Source: an uncultured Clostridia bacterium (GTDB taxonomy: Bacteria; Bacillota; Clostridia; Oscillospirales; Ruminococcaceae). Taken from it: a stretch of DNA of 45,986 bases. Made by a program: the position numbers and the translations under genes. The stretch is taken from positions 1-45,986 of the forward strand of contig CANQWD010000023.1 in NCBI GenBank assembly GCA_947627465.1, given 5' to 3'. This document shows, piece after piece, positions 15,276 to 24,296 of the stretch (positions are counted from its first letter, which is position 1; each line of letters begins with the position of its first letter). Under the pieces are notes generated by a model. The model was given only the letters and a program-made list of their open reading frames with translations. It made no database searches and was not told where the DNA came from.

Positions 15276-15972
15276 CGCGCATACTTCATTTGAGGATATT
15301 CGCGAAAATTTCCTCAAAATATGCGAAAACATAGAAAACGCTTCGGTGAAAGCCAACCGCGCGGACAAGCCGCGGGTTATGGCGGTTACGAAAACGGTAT
15401 CTCCCGAGCGCATAAATTATGCGGTAGAGTTGGGAATTGACTTGTTGGGCGAGAACAGGGTTCAGGAATATATGGATAAACGCGGGAGTTATTCTCCTGC
15501 AGAGGTTCATTTTATCGGCTCGCTTCAGACCAACAAGGTTAAATACATTATTGATAAGGTATCGATGATCCATTCCGTGGATAATCTTCGTTTGGCGGAG
15601 GAAATAAACCGCCGCGCGGAGCAGCACGGTTTGGTGATGGATATACTGACCGAGGTAAATATCGGTGAGGAAGAAACAAAAAGCGGCGTTTTGCTGAAAG
15701 AAGCGGCAGAATTCTGCGAAAGGATCGCCGAGATGAAAAACATAAGGCTGAGAGGTCTTATGGCTATCCCGCCGCCCGGCTGCCCCGAAAGCATGTTTGC
15801 TTCAATGCAGGAGCTTTTTGAAAGCTTGGGATCGGGGCTTGGAAAGAAAGAAAACGTCAAGATTGACGTTCTTTCCATGGGAATGTCGGGAGACTATCAA
15901 ACGGCGGTAAAATACGGGTCCACAATTGTTCGAATCGGCTCTGCGCTGTTCGGATATAGAAAATACTTATAA
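15256..15972 (+). CDS. yggS: YggS/YlmE-type PLP-binding protein (PLPBP)
   Basis: A 238-residue fold-type III PLP protein that maintains B6-vitamer and amino-acid balance. The PLP lysine lies in VMAVTKTV near residue 46. GENRVQEYMDK, HFIGSLQTNKVKYI, IHSVDN, VNIGEEETKSGV, LRGLMAIPP, LSMGMSGDYQTAVKYGSTIVRIGSALFG are all family motifs. It overlaps the HlyD-like gene by 20 bp and precedes sepF, as ylmE does in the Gram-positive division cluster. Confidence 0.96.
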   Translation: MENLLDNAHTSFEDIRENFLKICENIENASVKANRADKPRVMAVTKTVSPERINYAVELGIDLLGENRVQEYMDKRGSYSPAEVHFIGSLQTNKVKYIIDKVSMIHSVDNLRLAEEINRRAEQHGLVMDILTEVNIGEEETKSGVLLKEAAEFCERIAEMKNIRLRGLMAIPPPGCPESMFASMQELFESLGSGLGKKENVKIDVLSMGMSGDYQTAVKYGSTIVRIGSALFGYRKYL

Positions 15973-15994
15973 AATAATTGGGAGGAAATAAAAA

Positions 15995-16444
15995 ATGGCA
16001 AACTTTATTAAAAATCTTTTGGGCGTTAGCGATAAGGACGAGGGCTTTATGGATTACGGCGCGGATTATGATACTTCGTCGTCTGCCGTAACAAACGAGG
16101 AGGCTGATTATTCGTCTTCTTATGAGGATACCATTACGGATTTTTCGGATTACAAGGCGCCCGCTAACATTATCAATATGCACAGCGGTTCGGGGATACC
16201 GAAAATTTGCGTAATGAAGCCCGCGGGCTATGACGAGGTTATGAGCGCGGCTGTTGATATGCTCCGCAAGGGAACGATCATCTTCCTTAACCTTAACGGT
16301 ATAGATAAGGAAGTCGGCACGCGTATTGTAGACTTCATGACCGGCGTTGCCGCTGCACTCGACGGTAAGATCAAGAAGGTCGATACTTGCTGCTATGCTG
16401 TTGCGCCGAAGAATGTTGAATGGATCGACACCTTAGAGGACTAA
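15995..16444 (+). CDS. sepF: Cell division protein SepF
   Basis: SepF tethers FtsZ to the membrane. The 149-residue protein has an amphipathic N-terminal helix (MANFIKNLLGV) for membrane binding, an acidic Ser/Tyr/Asp linker to residue 55, and the C-terminal SepF domain with AVDMLRKGTIIFLNLNGIDKEVGTRIVDFMTG. GGGAGGAA precedes the ATG. It sits in its usual place between yggS/ylmE and ylmH. Confidence 0.95.
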   Translation: MANFIKNLLGVSDKDEGFMDYGADYDTSSSAVTNEEADYSSSYEDTITDFSDYKAPANIINMHSGSGIPKICVMKPAGYDEVMSAAVDMLRKGTIIFLNLNGIDKEVGTRIVDFMTGVAAALDGKIKKVDTCCYAVAPKNVEWIDTLED

Positions 16445-16454
16445 CGGCTTTAAA

Positions 16455-17231
16455 GTGAGTTTTGAATTTCTGAACGAGGACGAGCGTTTTTTGTCCGCGC
16501 ATATTTCCGATCTTGCGGCAATGAGCCGTAGAACCGGAGTGCCGCGATTTTCACGTTTTTTAAATGAACGGGAGTCGGTCGTTGCACGAAACGCGGCGCA
16601 GACCCAAAACGCGCATCCGACTTTCTACGGGGGATATGACGGTGCGGCGAGAACAGTCTGCGGGTTTTTCGACGGAACTTTCGCCGAAGATATGACAGCA
16701 GACGACAGGCATAGCCTGTTTTCGGTGCGTGCCGTCACATTTTCTTTTAGAAATTGCGATAAACTTACACACCGCGATTTTCTGGGCGCTATATTGAATA
16801 CGGGTTTGGAACGCTCGGTTTTGGGCGATATTCTTGTGTCAGAGGATAGCTACGCTGTGGTGTTTTGCCTTGAAACGGCGGCGGAACTTGTGGCTGAACT
16901 GTCTAAAATCGGCAGAGTCGGCGTAAAAGCGGAGCTTGACATTGCAAAAGAACTTCCAAAGGTAAAGCTTGAAAGGTTTGACAGAACGGTTTCATCTTTA
17001 AGATTGGATAGATTAGTAGGTGCGTGCGCAAATATATCCGGTGATAAATCCGCTTCGCTCATTAAATCAGGGCAGGTGAGTGCGGATTTTTCCGTGTGTC
17101 TGAATGTAAGCGGTATTGTTAAAGAAAATACCGTGATCTCAATACGCGGCTATGGGAGATTTCGACTGGCGAAAATAGTCGGAGAAACGAAAAAAGGCAA
17201 AATTCACGTTGTAATTGAAAAGTATACGTAA
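16455..17231 (+). CDS. ylmH: YlmH-type S4-domain RNA-binding protein
   Basis: A 258-residue protein of the YlmH family: an N-terminal domain (FEFLNEDERFLSAHISDL; HPTFYGGYDGA) followed by a C-terminal S4 RNA-binding domain (VSSLRLDRLVGACANISGDKSA to ISIRGYGRFRLAKIVG). Recent work on B. subtilis YlmH links it to stalled 50S subunits in ribosome quality control. The start is GTG at 16455, 10 bp after sepF, with a poor ribosome site; the alignment supports a start here. Confidence 0.9.
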   Translation: MSFEFLNEDERFLSAHISDLAAMSRRTGVPRFSRFLNERESVVARNAAQTQNAHPTFYGGYDGAARTVCGFFDGTFAEDMTADDRHSLFSVRAVTFSFRNCDKLTHRDFLGAILNTGLERSVLGDILVSEDSYAVVFCLETAAELVAELSKIGRVGVKAELDIAKELPKVKLERFDRTVSSLRLDRLVGACANISGDKSASLIKSGQVSADFSVCLNVSGIVKENTVISIRGYGRFRLAKIVGETKKGKIHVVIEKYT

Positions 17232-17234
17232 TTA

Positions 17235-17299
17235 TGCTTTCATAGGAATGTCACGAGGCTTTCCGCGCAAAAAGGCTTCAAGCTGTTTCTATGAAAGCA
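17235..17299 (+). promoter_or_regulatory. Structured leader element before divIVA
   Basis: TGCTTTCATAG (17235-17245) and CTATGAAAGCA (17289-17299) are perfect 11-bp complements. Inside, GAGGC-TTT (17255-17262) pairs with AAA-G-GCTTC (17271-17279). The result is a two-tier stem between ylmH and divIVA. No U-run follows, so it is not an ordinary terminator; it could be a processing site or a cis-regulatory RNA. Confidence 0.5.
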
Positions 17300-17333
17300 C
17301 GGTGCGTTGAATTGTTTTGAAAGGGAATAAACG

Positions 17334-18332
17334 ATGAATGCTAAGGAAATTTTGAACAGGCAGTTTGAAAAGGCGAAGATCGGCGGTTATAAAACCGACG
17401 AGGTAGATGATTTTCTTCGGGAGATATCCGAGGAGTTTGCTCAGCTGCAAAAAAGCAACGGCGAGCTTGAGCGCAAGCTTGAGGTTTTGGCTGACAAGAT
17501 CAGAGAATACCGCGAGGACGAGGACGCGCTTAAGGACGCGCTCCTTATCGCTCAAAAGCAGGGAAACGCTATTGTTGCCGAATCTAAGGCTTCCGCCGAA
17601 AAGCTGACTAAGGAAACGAAAGAAAAAGTTGAACGACTGCTTGCGGAATCAAAGTCGAAGTCCGAAAGAATGATAAGCGACGCGGACGCGTATTCCAAGA
17701 AAACAAGACAAGAAGCCGACGCCATTTCCGAAAAAACAATTACCGACGCGAATAACAAGGCGGCTGATATCAAGGCGGCTATGGATAAGCAGCAGACTAT
17801 TCAGGAGAATATCTTGCAGCAGACGCGCAAGGAAGTCAACGAATATACCGAAAAGGTATTGGCGGCTTATAACGCGCAGATAGAGCTTATTAAGGGAATG
17901 CCCGAAAAGTGCGAGAACGAGTATGTAAAGCGCGTTGCCGAGGAAGTTGAAAAGCGCGAAGCGGAGCGCAAAAAGCGTGAGGAGCAGAAAGCGGCTAAAA
18001 ATAAAGCCGAGGCAGCCGCAAAGAACGCCGCGGCTCAGCAGAAGGTCAAGGAAGCCGCCGCAAAAGCTGCAGCAGCGGTAAAAGCTGAGGATGATACCAA
18101 GGCAAAATCCGATAAGGCTGCAAAGCCGGAAAAAAAGGATGTTAATGCTGTGAGTGATGCGGCTCAGAAAAATGCTTCGGGTAAACAATCCAGAGTCCCC
18201 AAGGTTTCCGAGAATGCCAAAGCAAATGACAAAACCGCAGAGAACAACTTGCCGTTTTTTAATTCCGACTCGCAGTCGATAGCTCGCCATGAGAATTTGC
18301 AGTTTGGCAAGCATAATGATAAGAAAAACTAA
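17334..18332 (+). CDS. divIVA: DivIVA-family polar/septal coiled-coil protein
   Basis: DivIVA binds curved membrane at poles and septa. The N-terminal domain reads RQFEKAKIGGYKTDEVDDFL with the family's GY-x3-VDDFL pattern. A coiled coil spans about residues 30-225. The C-terminal hundred residues are low-complexity Ala/Lys-rich, making the 332-residue protein about twice the B. subtilis length. GAAAGGGA precedes the ATG. It follows ylmH and leads into ileS, the standard order. The Ala/Lys tail may be an interaction or length-variable region. Confidence 0.92.
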   Translation: MNAKEILNRQFEKAKIGGYKTDEVDDFLREISEEFAQLQKSNGELERKLEVLADKIREYREDEDALKDALLIAQKQGNAIVAESKASAEKLTKETKEKVERLLAESKSKSERMISDADAYSKKTRQEADAISEKTITDANNKAADIKAAMDKQQTIQENILQQTRKEVNEYTEKVLAAYNAQIELIKGMPEKCENEYVKRVAEEVEKREAERKKREEQKAAKNKAEAAAKNAAAQQKVKEAAAKAAAAVKAEDDTKAKSDKAAKPEKKDVNAVSDAAQKNASGKQSRVPKVSENAKANDKTAENNLPFFNSDSQSIARHENLQFGKHNDKKN

Positions 18333-18361
18333 TTTATATAAAAAACGAGGAGATAACTTTT

Positions 18362-21193
18362 ATGTCAGTCGATCTTAACAGCACAGTAAATTTGCCGCAG
18401 ACCGATTTTCCGATGCGCGGCAATTTGCCGAAAAGAGAGCCGGAAATGTTGGCAAAATGGGAGAATGAGCGCCTTTATTACGCGCTCTCCGAGAAGAATA
18501 AGGGAAAACCGTCGTACACGCTTCATGACGGACCTCCCTACGCGAACGGAAACATTCATCTCGGCACGGCTTTGAATAAGGTGCTGAAAGACATTATCGT
18601 AAAATACAAATCAATGACCGGCTACAACGCGAATTACGTTCCCGGTTGGGACTGCCACGGTCTGCCCATTGAGCTTAAGGCGATTAAACAGCTTGGCATG
18701 GACAGCGGCGCGGTCGATCCCGTGGAGCTTCGCAAATCTTGCAGACAGTTCGCGCTGTCCTGTTTGGACGATCAAAAGGCGCAGTTTAAGCGCCTGGGCG
18801 TTTGGGGCGATTTCGATAACCCGTACCTCACTATAAGACCCGAATTCGAGGCGAAGCAGGTTGAGGTTTTCGGCGAGATGTACAAAAAAGGGTACATCTA
18901 TAAAGGCTTGAAGCCCGTTTATTGGTGCGCCGATTGTAAAACCGCGCTTGCTGAGGCGGAGATCGAATATCAAGAGGATCCTTGTTATTCAATTTACGTA
19001 AAATTCCCCGTGACCGATGATAAGGGTAAATTTTCCGATTTGGGAATTGATTTGAAAAAAGCGTTTGTTGTTATTTGGACAACAACAACATGGACGCTGC
19101 CGGGAAATCTCGCGATTTGCGTGGGTCCGAATTACGATTATACTTTTATTAAGGTCGAGGACGAGGAGAGCAAATCCTTTGGCGAGTATTTGCTTGTGGC
19201 GCAGCAGCTTGTAAACGAGGTCTGCGCGTCGGCCGGTATCAAGAAATTCAGCACGGTGGGTTCGTTCAAGGGCAGCGAGCTTGAATATATCGAAACCGCA
19301 CATCCGTTTATGGGCAGAAAATCTCCGATCATCGTAGGAAACCACGTTAAATTGGACGATGAGACAGGTGCGGGACATACGGGCACGGGTTGCGTTCATA
19401 CCGCTCCCGGCTTTGGTGTGGAGGACTTCGAGGTTTGTATGAAGCCCGAGTACAAGGGAATGTTCAAAATAGTCGTTCCCGTAAACGAAAAGGGCGTTTT
19501 GACCGAAGAAGCGGGCGATTTTGCGGGCTTGACAACGGATGACGCGAACAAGGCTATTGCAAAGCGTCTTGAGGATGACAACACTTTGCTTGCGATAGAG
19601 AAGATCAAGCATAAATATCCGCACTGCTGGCGCTGCCATGAGCCGATCATTTACAGAGCCACCGACCAGTGGTTCTGCAATGTAGATATGTTCAAGCCCG
19701 AAACCATTAAGGCTATCGAGAGCGTTAAGTGGATCCCCGAATGGGGCGAGGAGCGCATTAAGAATATGGTAAATATGCGTTCCGATTGGTGCATTTCCCG
19801 TCAGAGAAGATGGGGTGTGCCTATCCCGATTTTGTATTGCGAGGACTGCGGAAAGACGGTCGTAAACGATACTACTATCAAAGCAATTTCGGATATGTTC
19901 CGCAAGGAAAGCTCCGACTCTTGGTACGCTAAGGACGCTTCCGAATTTATTCCGGCAGATGTTAAATGCGAATGCGGCTGCGGAAAGTTCCGCAAGGAAA
20001 TGGATATATTCGATGTATGGTTCGATTCGGGCTGTACTCACGCGGCGGTTCTTAAAGAGCGCCCCGAGCTTTCGTGGCCTGCGGATATGTATCTTGAGGG
20101 CTGCGACCAGTACAGAGGCTGGTTCCAGTCGAGTTTGCTTACTTCTGTTGCGACAACAGGTCAAGCGCCTTACAAGGCTGTCTGCACGCACGGTTGGGTA
20201 GTAGACGGCAACGGTCAGCAAATGCATAAATCCAAGGGCAATCAGATATTCCCCGAGGAAGTTATAAAGGATTTCGGCGCGGACGTGCTCCGTTTGTGGG
20301 TCGCTTCTTTGGATTACCATGCGGATATCCGCGTATCGAAAGATATGCTCAAGCAGCTTTCCGAGAGTTACCGCAAGATCAGAAATACTGCGCGTTACAT
20401 TCTCGGAAACCTCAACGACAACAAGGGCTTCGATCCGAATACGGAAATGGTGGACTTCGACAAGCTACGCGACGTTGACAAGTGGGCTTTGGCGCGCTTG
20501 GACGAGGTTATCGATAAGGTAAAGGCAAGCTATGAAGCGTTTGACTATTATCTTGCGTATCACGCGCTGATTAGTTTCTGCGTTGTTGATATGTCGAACT
20601 TCTACCTTGATATAGTTAAGGACACGCTTTACTGCGAAGCGGAAAATTCTCCCGCGAGAAAATCTGTTCAGACGGCGATGTACATTATTTTGGATTCGTT
20701 AGTAAGACTTATCGCGCCGATACTTTGCTTTACTGCGGACGAGATCTGGGGCTTTATGCCGCATAAGAAAGAGGACGATCTGCGTTCCGTTATCTTCAAC
20801 CCGATGCCCGAAAAGACGGGAGTTAAAGCGGACGACGCTAAATGGGAGAAGATACACGCAATTCGCGACGATGTTTTGGCGGCTCTGGAGCTTAAGCGCG
20901 CCGATAAAGTTATAGGCAAATCGCTTGAAGCAATGGTGGAGATCTATACAGACGATGAGACCGTAAAGGCGCTCGAATGCGAGCTTGCGGACGCTTGTAT
21001 CGTCTCAGGAGTTAAAGTAAATGTAGGCGGCGAGGGCGAATACAAGGGCGCGGCTTGCAGCGTAACTGTAACGAAGAAAGACGGCTGCGCGTGTGAGCGT
21101 TGCTGGAAGTTTGACGATACCGTTGGAAGCGACAGCAAATATCCTAATCTTTGCAAGCGCTGCGCGGACGTTATCAAGCTTAATTTTGAATAA
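18362..21193 (+). CDS. ileS: Isoleucyl-tRNA synthetase
   Basis: Class I synthetase of 943 residues charging tRNA-Ile. Motifs: PPYANGNIHLGTA (HIGH class, H66-L-G68), WDCHGLP, the CP1 editing domain including TTTTWTLPGNLAI, KSKGN (K623-N627, KMSKS class) and a C-terminal zinc motif CERC ... CKRC (C911, C914, C931, C934), the bacterial non-eukaryote-like type. It starts 29 bp after divIVA behind GAGGAGA. No T-box leader is present, unlike many Firmicutes ileS genes. A strong terminator follows. Confidence 0.98.
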   Translation: MSVDLNSTVNLPQTDFPMRGNLPKREPEMLAKWENERLYYALSEKNKGKPSYTLHDGPPYANGNIHLGTALNKVLKDIIVKYKSMTGYNANYVPGWDCHGLPIELKAIKQLGMDSGAVDPVELRKSCRQFALSCLDDQKAQFKRLGVWGDFDNPYLTIRPEFEAKQVEVFGEMYKKGYIYKGLKPVYWCADCKTALAEAEIEYQEDPCYSIYVKFPVTDDKGKFSDLGIDLKKAFVVIWTTTTWTLPGNLAICVGPNYDYTFIKVEDEESKSFGEYLLVAQQLVNEVCASAGIKKFSTVGSFKGSELEYIETAHPFMGRKSPIIVGNHVKLDDETGAGHTGTGCVHTAPGFGVEDFEVCMKPEYKGMFKIVVPVNEKGVLTEEAGDFAGLTTDDANKAIAKRLEDDNTLLAIEKIKHKYPHCWRCHEPIIYRATDQWFCNVDMFKPETIKAIESVKWIPEWGEERIKNMVNMRSDWCISRQRRWGVPIPILYCEDCGKTVVNDTTIKAISDMFRKESSDSWYAKDASEFIPADVKCECGCGKFRKEMDIFDVWFDSGCTHAAVLKERPELSWPADMYLEGCDQYRGWFQSSLLTSVATTGQAPYKAVCTHGWVVDGNGQQMHKSKGNQIFPEEVIKDFGADVLRLWVASLDYHADIRVSKDMLKQLSESYRKIRNTARYILGNLNDNKGFDPNTEMVDFDKLRDVDKWALARLDEVIDKVKASYEAFDYYLAYHALISFCVVDMSNFYLDIVKDTLYCEAENSPARKSVQTAMYIILDSLVRLIAPILCFTADEIWGFMPHKKEDDLRSVIFNPMPEKTGVKADDAKWEKIHAIRDDVLAALELKRADKVIGKSLEAMVEIYTDDETVKALECELADACIVSGVKVNVGGEGEYKGAACSVTVTKKDGCACERCWKFDDTVGSDSKYPNLCKRCADVIKLNFE

Positions 21194-21195
21194 TC

Positions 21196-21228
21196 AACAT
21201 AGGAGGGGGATTGCTCCCCTCCTATGTT
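21196..21228 (+). terminator. Intrinsic terminator after ileS
   Basis: A perfect 13-bp stem (21196-21208 with 21216-21228), G/C-rich (AGGAGGGG/CCCCTCCT) with a 7-nt loop and TTTT at its 3' edge. It ends the ileS transcript; lspA would depend on read-through or an unseen promoter. Confidence 0.8.
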
Positions 21229-21261
21229 TTACGTATAAAATTAGTAGAGGAAAAGTTAAAA

Positions 21262-21834
21262 ATGCAGTATATATGGTTATTGATATCGGCTGTTCTCGTT
21301 GGGATCGACAGGCTTACGAAGTGGCTAGTGGTTTCAAATATGCAGCTTAATGACACTACACATCTTATCAAAATCGGTGATAAAGAGGTACTGAACTTTT
21401 ATTACACACTGAACAATGGCGCAGCGTTCAGCAAGCTCTCGGGGAAAACGCTTTTTTTGATCGTGATAACCTCGCTTGTGATAATTTGGCTGCTGTATCT
21501 TATGCTTGCGAAAAAGGTTCACAGACCTGTCTATATGGCGGCGATATCACTGATTTTGGGCGGCGGCGTCGGAAATTTGATCGACCGCATTTTTAACGAC
21601 GGCAAGGTTATTGATTTTATCGACGTTCGGATAATCAACTTTCCGATTTTCAACTTTGCGGATATCTGCGCTGTATGCGGCGCGGGACTTTTGCTGATAA
21701 GCATTATCGTTGACGAGGTTCGCGAGCGTAAGAGAAAAGCCGCCGACGGCGACGAAGATGATGATGACGATATGATCGAGGAAGAAGACATCGACGACGA
21801 AGCGGAGAATACGACCGACGATGACGAAGATTAA
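21262..21834 (+). CDS. lspA: Lipoprotein signal peptidase II with acidic tail
   Basis: LspA cleaves lipoprotein signal peptides in the membrane. The start is MQYIWLLI (21262), 190 residues; the family's four membrane helices and NNGAAFS, GNLIDR (D108) and FNFADICAVCG (D134) catalytic motifs are present. After the RERKRK stop-transfer the last 29 residues carry 21 Asp/Glu, an extension not typical of LspA. The rluD-type gene starts inside this tail (13-bp overlap region). It follows a terminator hairpin; its own promoter is not obvious. Confidence 0.95.
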   Translation: MQYIWLLISAVLVGIDRLTKWLVVSNMQLNDTTHLIKIGDKEVLNFYYTLNNGAAFSKLSGKTLFLIVITSLVIIWLLYLMLAKKVHRPVYMAAISLILGGGVGNLIDRIFNDGKVIDFIDVRIINFPIFNFADICAVCGAGLLLISIIVDEVRERKRKAADGDEDDDDDMIEEEDIDDEAENTTDDDED

Positions 21835-22714
21835 CTTTACTTCCGACGGCGAGAACCGTTTGGATAAGCAGATCGCCGAAAACTCCGAGCTTACGCGAAG
21901 CGCGGCTGTAAAGCTCTTGGAGAAAGGGTTAGTCACGGTGAACGGCAAATCGGCGGGTAAAAAAGATGTTCCGCCGCTTGGCGCGGAGATCGAGATCTCG
22001 ATGCCGGAAGCCCGTCCGGTGGATATTCTTCCCGAAAATCTCCCTCTTGAAATAGTCTACGAGGACGACGACGTTTTGGTGGTGAATAAGCCCAAAGGAA
22101 TGGTAGTTCACCCCGCCGCCGGGCATTATTCGGGAACTCTCGTCAACGCGCTGATGTATCATTGCGGCGACAGGCTTTCGGGAATAAACGGCGAAATTCG
22201 TCCGGGGATTGTGCATCGGATTGATAAGGATACAAGCGGACTTTTAATGATAGCGAAGAATGATACGGCGCATTTGTCGCTTTCAGAGCAGATAAAGGCT
22301 CACTCGTTCACTCGTGAGTATCAGACGGTCGCCACAGGCTGCATAAAAGAGGACGGCACGGTGAATGCGCCGATAGGAAGGCACAAGACCGACCGCAAGA
22401 AAATGTGCGTAACTCTCGAAAATTCGCGCGAGGCAGTAACGCATTTTTCTGTGATAAAGAACTATGCGGGCTATACGCACTTAAATGTGCGGCTTGAAAC
22501 GGGGCGAACGCACCAGATACGCGTGCATTTAAGCTACATCGGGCACCCCGTTGCGGGCGACGAAGTCTACGGGAACGGCAAGCCGAAGTGGTTAAACGGG
22601 CAGTGCCTTCACGCGAAGAAGATCGGGTTCGTTCACCCGAGAACGCGCGAGTATATGGAGTTTGACAGTGAACTTCCCGAATATTTTGTGAGGTTTTTGA
22701 AAAGTATTGAATAG
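21821..22714 (+). CDS. RluD/RluA-family 23S rRNA pseudouridine synthase
   Basis: A 297-residue pseudouridine synthase. N-terminal S4 domain (RLDKQIAE ... VTVNGKSAGKKD) and catalytic domain with LVVNKPKGMVVHPA, GIVHRIDKDTSGLL (catalytic D135), RHKTDRKKM and LETGRTHQIRVHLSYIGHPVAGD. It is next to lspA as in many Firmicutes (ylyB position). The ATG overlaps the lspA end. Target position in rRNA cannot be told from sequence. Confidence 0.95.
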   Translation: MTKINFTSDGENRLDKQIAENSELTRSAAVKLLEKGLVTVNGKSAGKKDVPPLGAEIEISMPEARPVDILPENLPLEIVYEDDDVLVVNKPKGMVVHPAAGHYSGTLVNALMYHCGDRLSGINGEIRPGIVHRIDKDTSGLLMIAKNDTAHLSLSEQIKAHSFTREYQTVATGCIKEDGTVNAPIGRHKTDRKKMCVTLENSREAVTHFSVIKNYAGYTHLNVRLETGRTHQIRVHLSYIGHPVAGDEVYGNGKPKWLNGQCLHAKKIGFVHPRTREYMEFDSELPEYFVRFLKSIE

Positions 22715-23465
22715 TGATAAACTCGCCGAGATAAAAATCGGCAAAAAAGATACCGCCGTTGAGTTAAACGGGTTTAACGCGGAGGAAGTGACATATCTGC
22801 GCGTTTACGCCGACAATAAACGCGCGAACCTTGATTTTTTATCGGAATATCCAAATGTTGAGACGCTGTTTGTGAACGGCGATCTTGCCAATGTTGACGG
22901 TATTTCGGCTTTGAAGCTGTTAGGCAGACTGATATTGTGCTTGCCCGCGGATGTCGATCTTTCGGGAGTTCAGGCTCCGTCGCTTAAAAGCTTGTCCGCT
23001 TACGAGCAGCTAAATCCCGGATTTTCCTCGCTTCTGACCGATAAGATCGAGTATTTGGAGCTTATGGAAATGCGCGGACTTGCCGATCTTTCCTTTGTAG
23101 AGCGTGCTGTGAGCTTAAAAAAGCTGTATCTTATGTCGCTTCCGAAAGTCGAAAAGCTGCCCGATTTCGGAAAGCTGCCGAATTTGTACGGGCTTAAGCT
23201 TTACGAACTGCATAAGTTGAGCGATATCGAGGTCTTGACGCGTTCAAATCTGCGTTATTTGGATTTCGCTTTGGTTGCGGACAAGCTGACGGGCACAAAG
23301 ATCGCCGAAACGCTTCTGCAAATGAAGTGTTTGGAAAAGGCGGCGATGATACTCGACAGAAGCAGCGACAGGCGGTATAACGTCTTGGAAAATCGTATGA
23401 AAAAGGCGGGAAAAGAGCATATTTTGGACGCAAATTTTGATATGAACCAATGGTTAAAGCTGTAA
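22707..23465 (+). CDS. Cytosolic leucine-rich-repeat protein
   Basis: A 252-residue protein without signal peptide, made of irregular leucine-rich repeats: YPNVETLFVNGDLANVDGI, LKLLGRLILCLPADVDLSG, IEYLELMEMRGLADLSF, LKKLYLMSLPKVEKLPDF, LYGLKLYELHKLSDIEVL, LRYLDFALVADKL. These form a curved binding surface. The start is TTG at 22707, overlapping the end of the pseudouridine synthase by 8 bp with weak GTGAGG upstream. Partner unknown; intracellular bacterial LRR proteins are commonly uncharacterised. Confidence 0.75.
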   Translation: MNSDKLAEIKIGKKDTAVELNGFNAEEVTYLRVYADNKRANLDFLSEYPNVETLFVNGDLANVDGISALKLLGRLILCLPADVDLSGVQAPSLKSLSAYEQLNPGFSSLLTDKIEYLELMEMRGLADLSFVERAVSLKKLYLMSLPKVEKLPDFGKLPNLYGLKLYELHKLSDIEVLTRSNLRYLDFALVADKLTGTKIAETLLQMKCLEKAAMILDRSSDRRYNVLENRMKKAGKEHILDANFDMNQWLKL

Positions 23466-23476
23466 GCGGAGGGACG

Positions 23477-24286
23477 ATGGACTTCAATAAAGTGATTTTT
23501 ATGACCGATCTAGACGGTACGCTCCTCACCGATGACAAGCGCGTTCTCGATAAGGATATGGCGGCGATAAAGCGTTTTCGCGAGGGCGGAGGAATTTTCA
23601 CTGCCGCCACGGGACGAGGCTACGCGATGGCAAGAAGAGTGGTGGAGGATGTTCTGCATTTGAATGTTCCGAGCGTGCTGTTCAACGGCGCGGGAGTGTA
23701 CGACTTTAAGCAAAGCAAATTTTTGTGGCAATGTGAAATAGGCGATCAGGCGCGTGAATATATACGAAAACTGAACGCAATGTTTCCCGAAAAGCTGGGT
23801 TTTGAGGTTCTTTGCGAACAAACGGTTTACGTGCCGTTTCTAAATGAGACTGAGCAAGCGCATTTGGATATGGAAAGCGTGATTCCCGACCGCAGAGCTC
23901 TTGACGAAATACCAAGCGGTGGTTGGCTGAAGTTCGTTATTGCCGCCGAGCCGGAGAATTTGGATAAGGTTCAAAAGACCGTTCAAAGCACGGAATTTGC
24001 AGACGCGCAATGGGTTCGCAGCGCTCCGATCTTCTTTGAGTGTCTGCCTAAGGGCGTTGACAAGTCGCGCGGTTTCGCGGAGCTTATTAAAATCCTCGGC
24101 GCGGAGGATAGGTTTTCCGTGGCGGCGGGCGATTATATGAACGATAAAGCGATGATTGAAAAAGCTGATTTGGGAGCCGCTCCCGCGAACGCTTTAGAGA
24201 CAGTAAAAAACGCTGCCGATCTGGTGGTTTGCGATAATAACAGCGGAGCGATTTCCGAGATTATAGAGCATATTGAAAAATTATAG
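23477..24286 (+). CDS. HAD-superfamily Cof-type phosphatase
   Basis: A 269-residue HAD-IIB hydrolase. Motif I is FMTDLDGTLL (nucleophile D11, acid D13), motif II TAATGR, motif III lysine VDKSRG, and motif IV AAGDYMNDKAMIEKA. A C2B cap lies in the middle. Relatives dephosphorylate sugar phosphates, nucleotides or cofactors; the substrate is not clear. GGAGGGA lies before the ATG at 23477; an in-frame ATG at 23450 lacks a site. The next gene overlaps in its leader only. Confidence 0.92.
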   Translation: MDFNKVIFMTDLDGTLLTDDKRVLDKDMAAIKRFREGGGIFTAATGRGYAMARRVVEDVLHLNVPSVLFNGAGVYDFKQSKFLWQCEIGDQAREYIRKLNAMFPEKLGFEVLCEQTVYVPFLNETEQAHLDMESVIPDRRALDEIPSGGWLKFVIAAEPENLDKVQKTVQSTEFADAQWVRSAPIFFECLPKGVDKSRGFAELIKILGAEDRFSVAAGDYMNDKAMIEKADLGAAPANALETVKNAADLVVCDNNSGAISEIIEHIEKL

Positions 24287-24296
24287 GGAGGAACAA

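Noticed and set aside
18989-20320. 443-codon open frame on the - strand inside ileS
   Set aside because: It mirrors the ileS coding frame, has no recognisable domain and no start signal.
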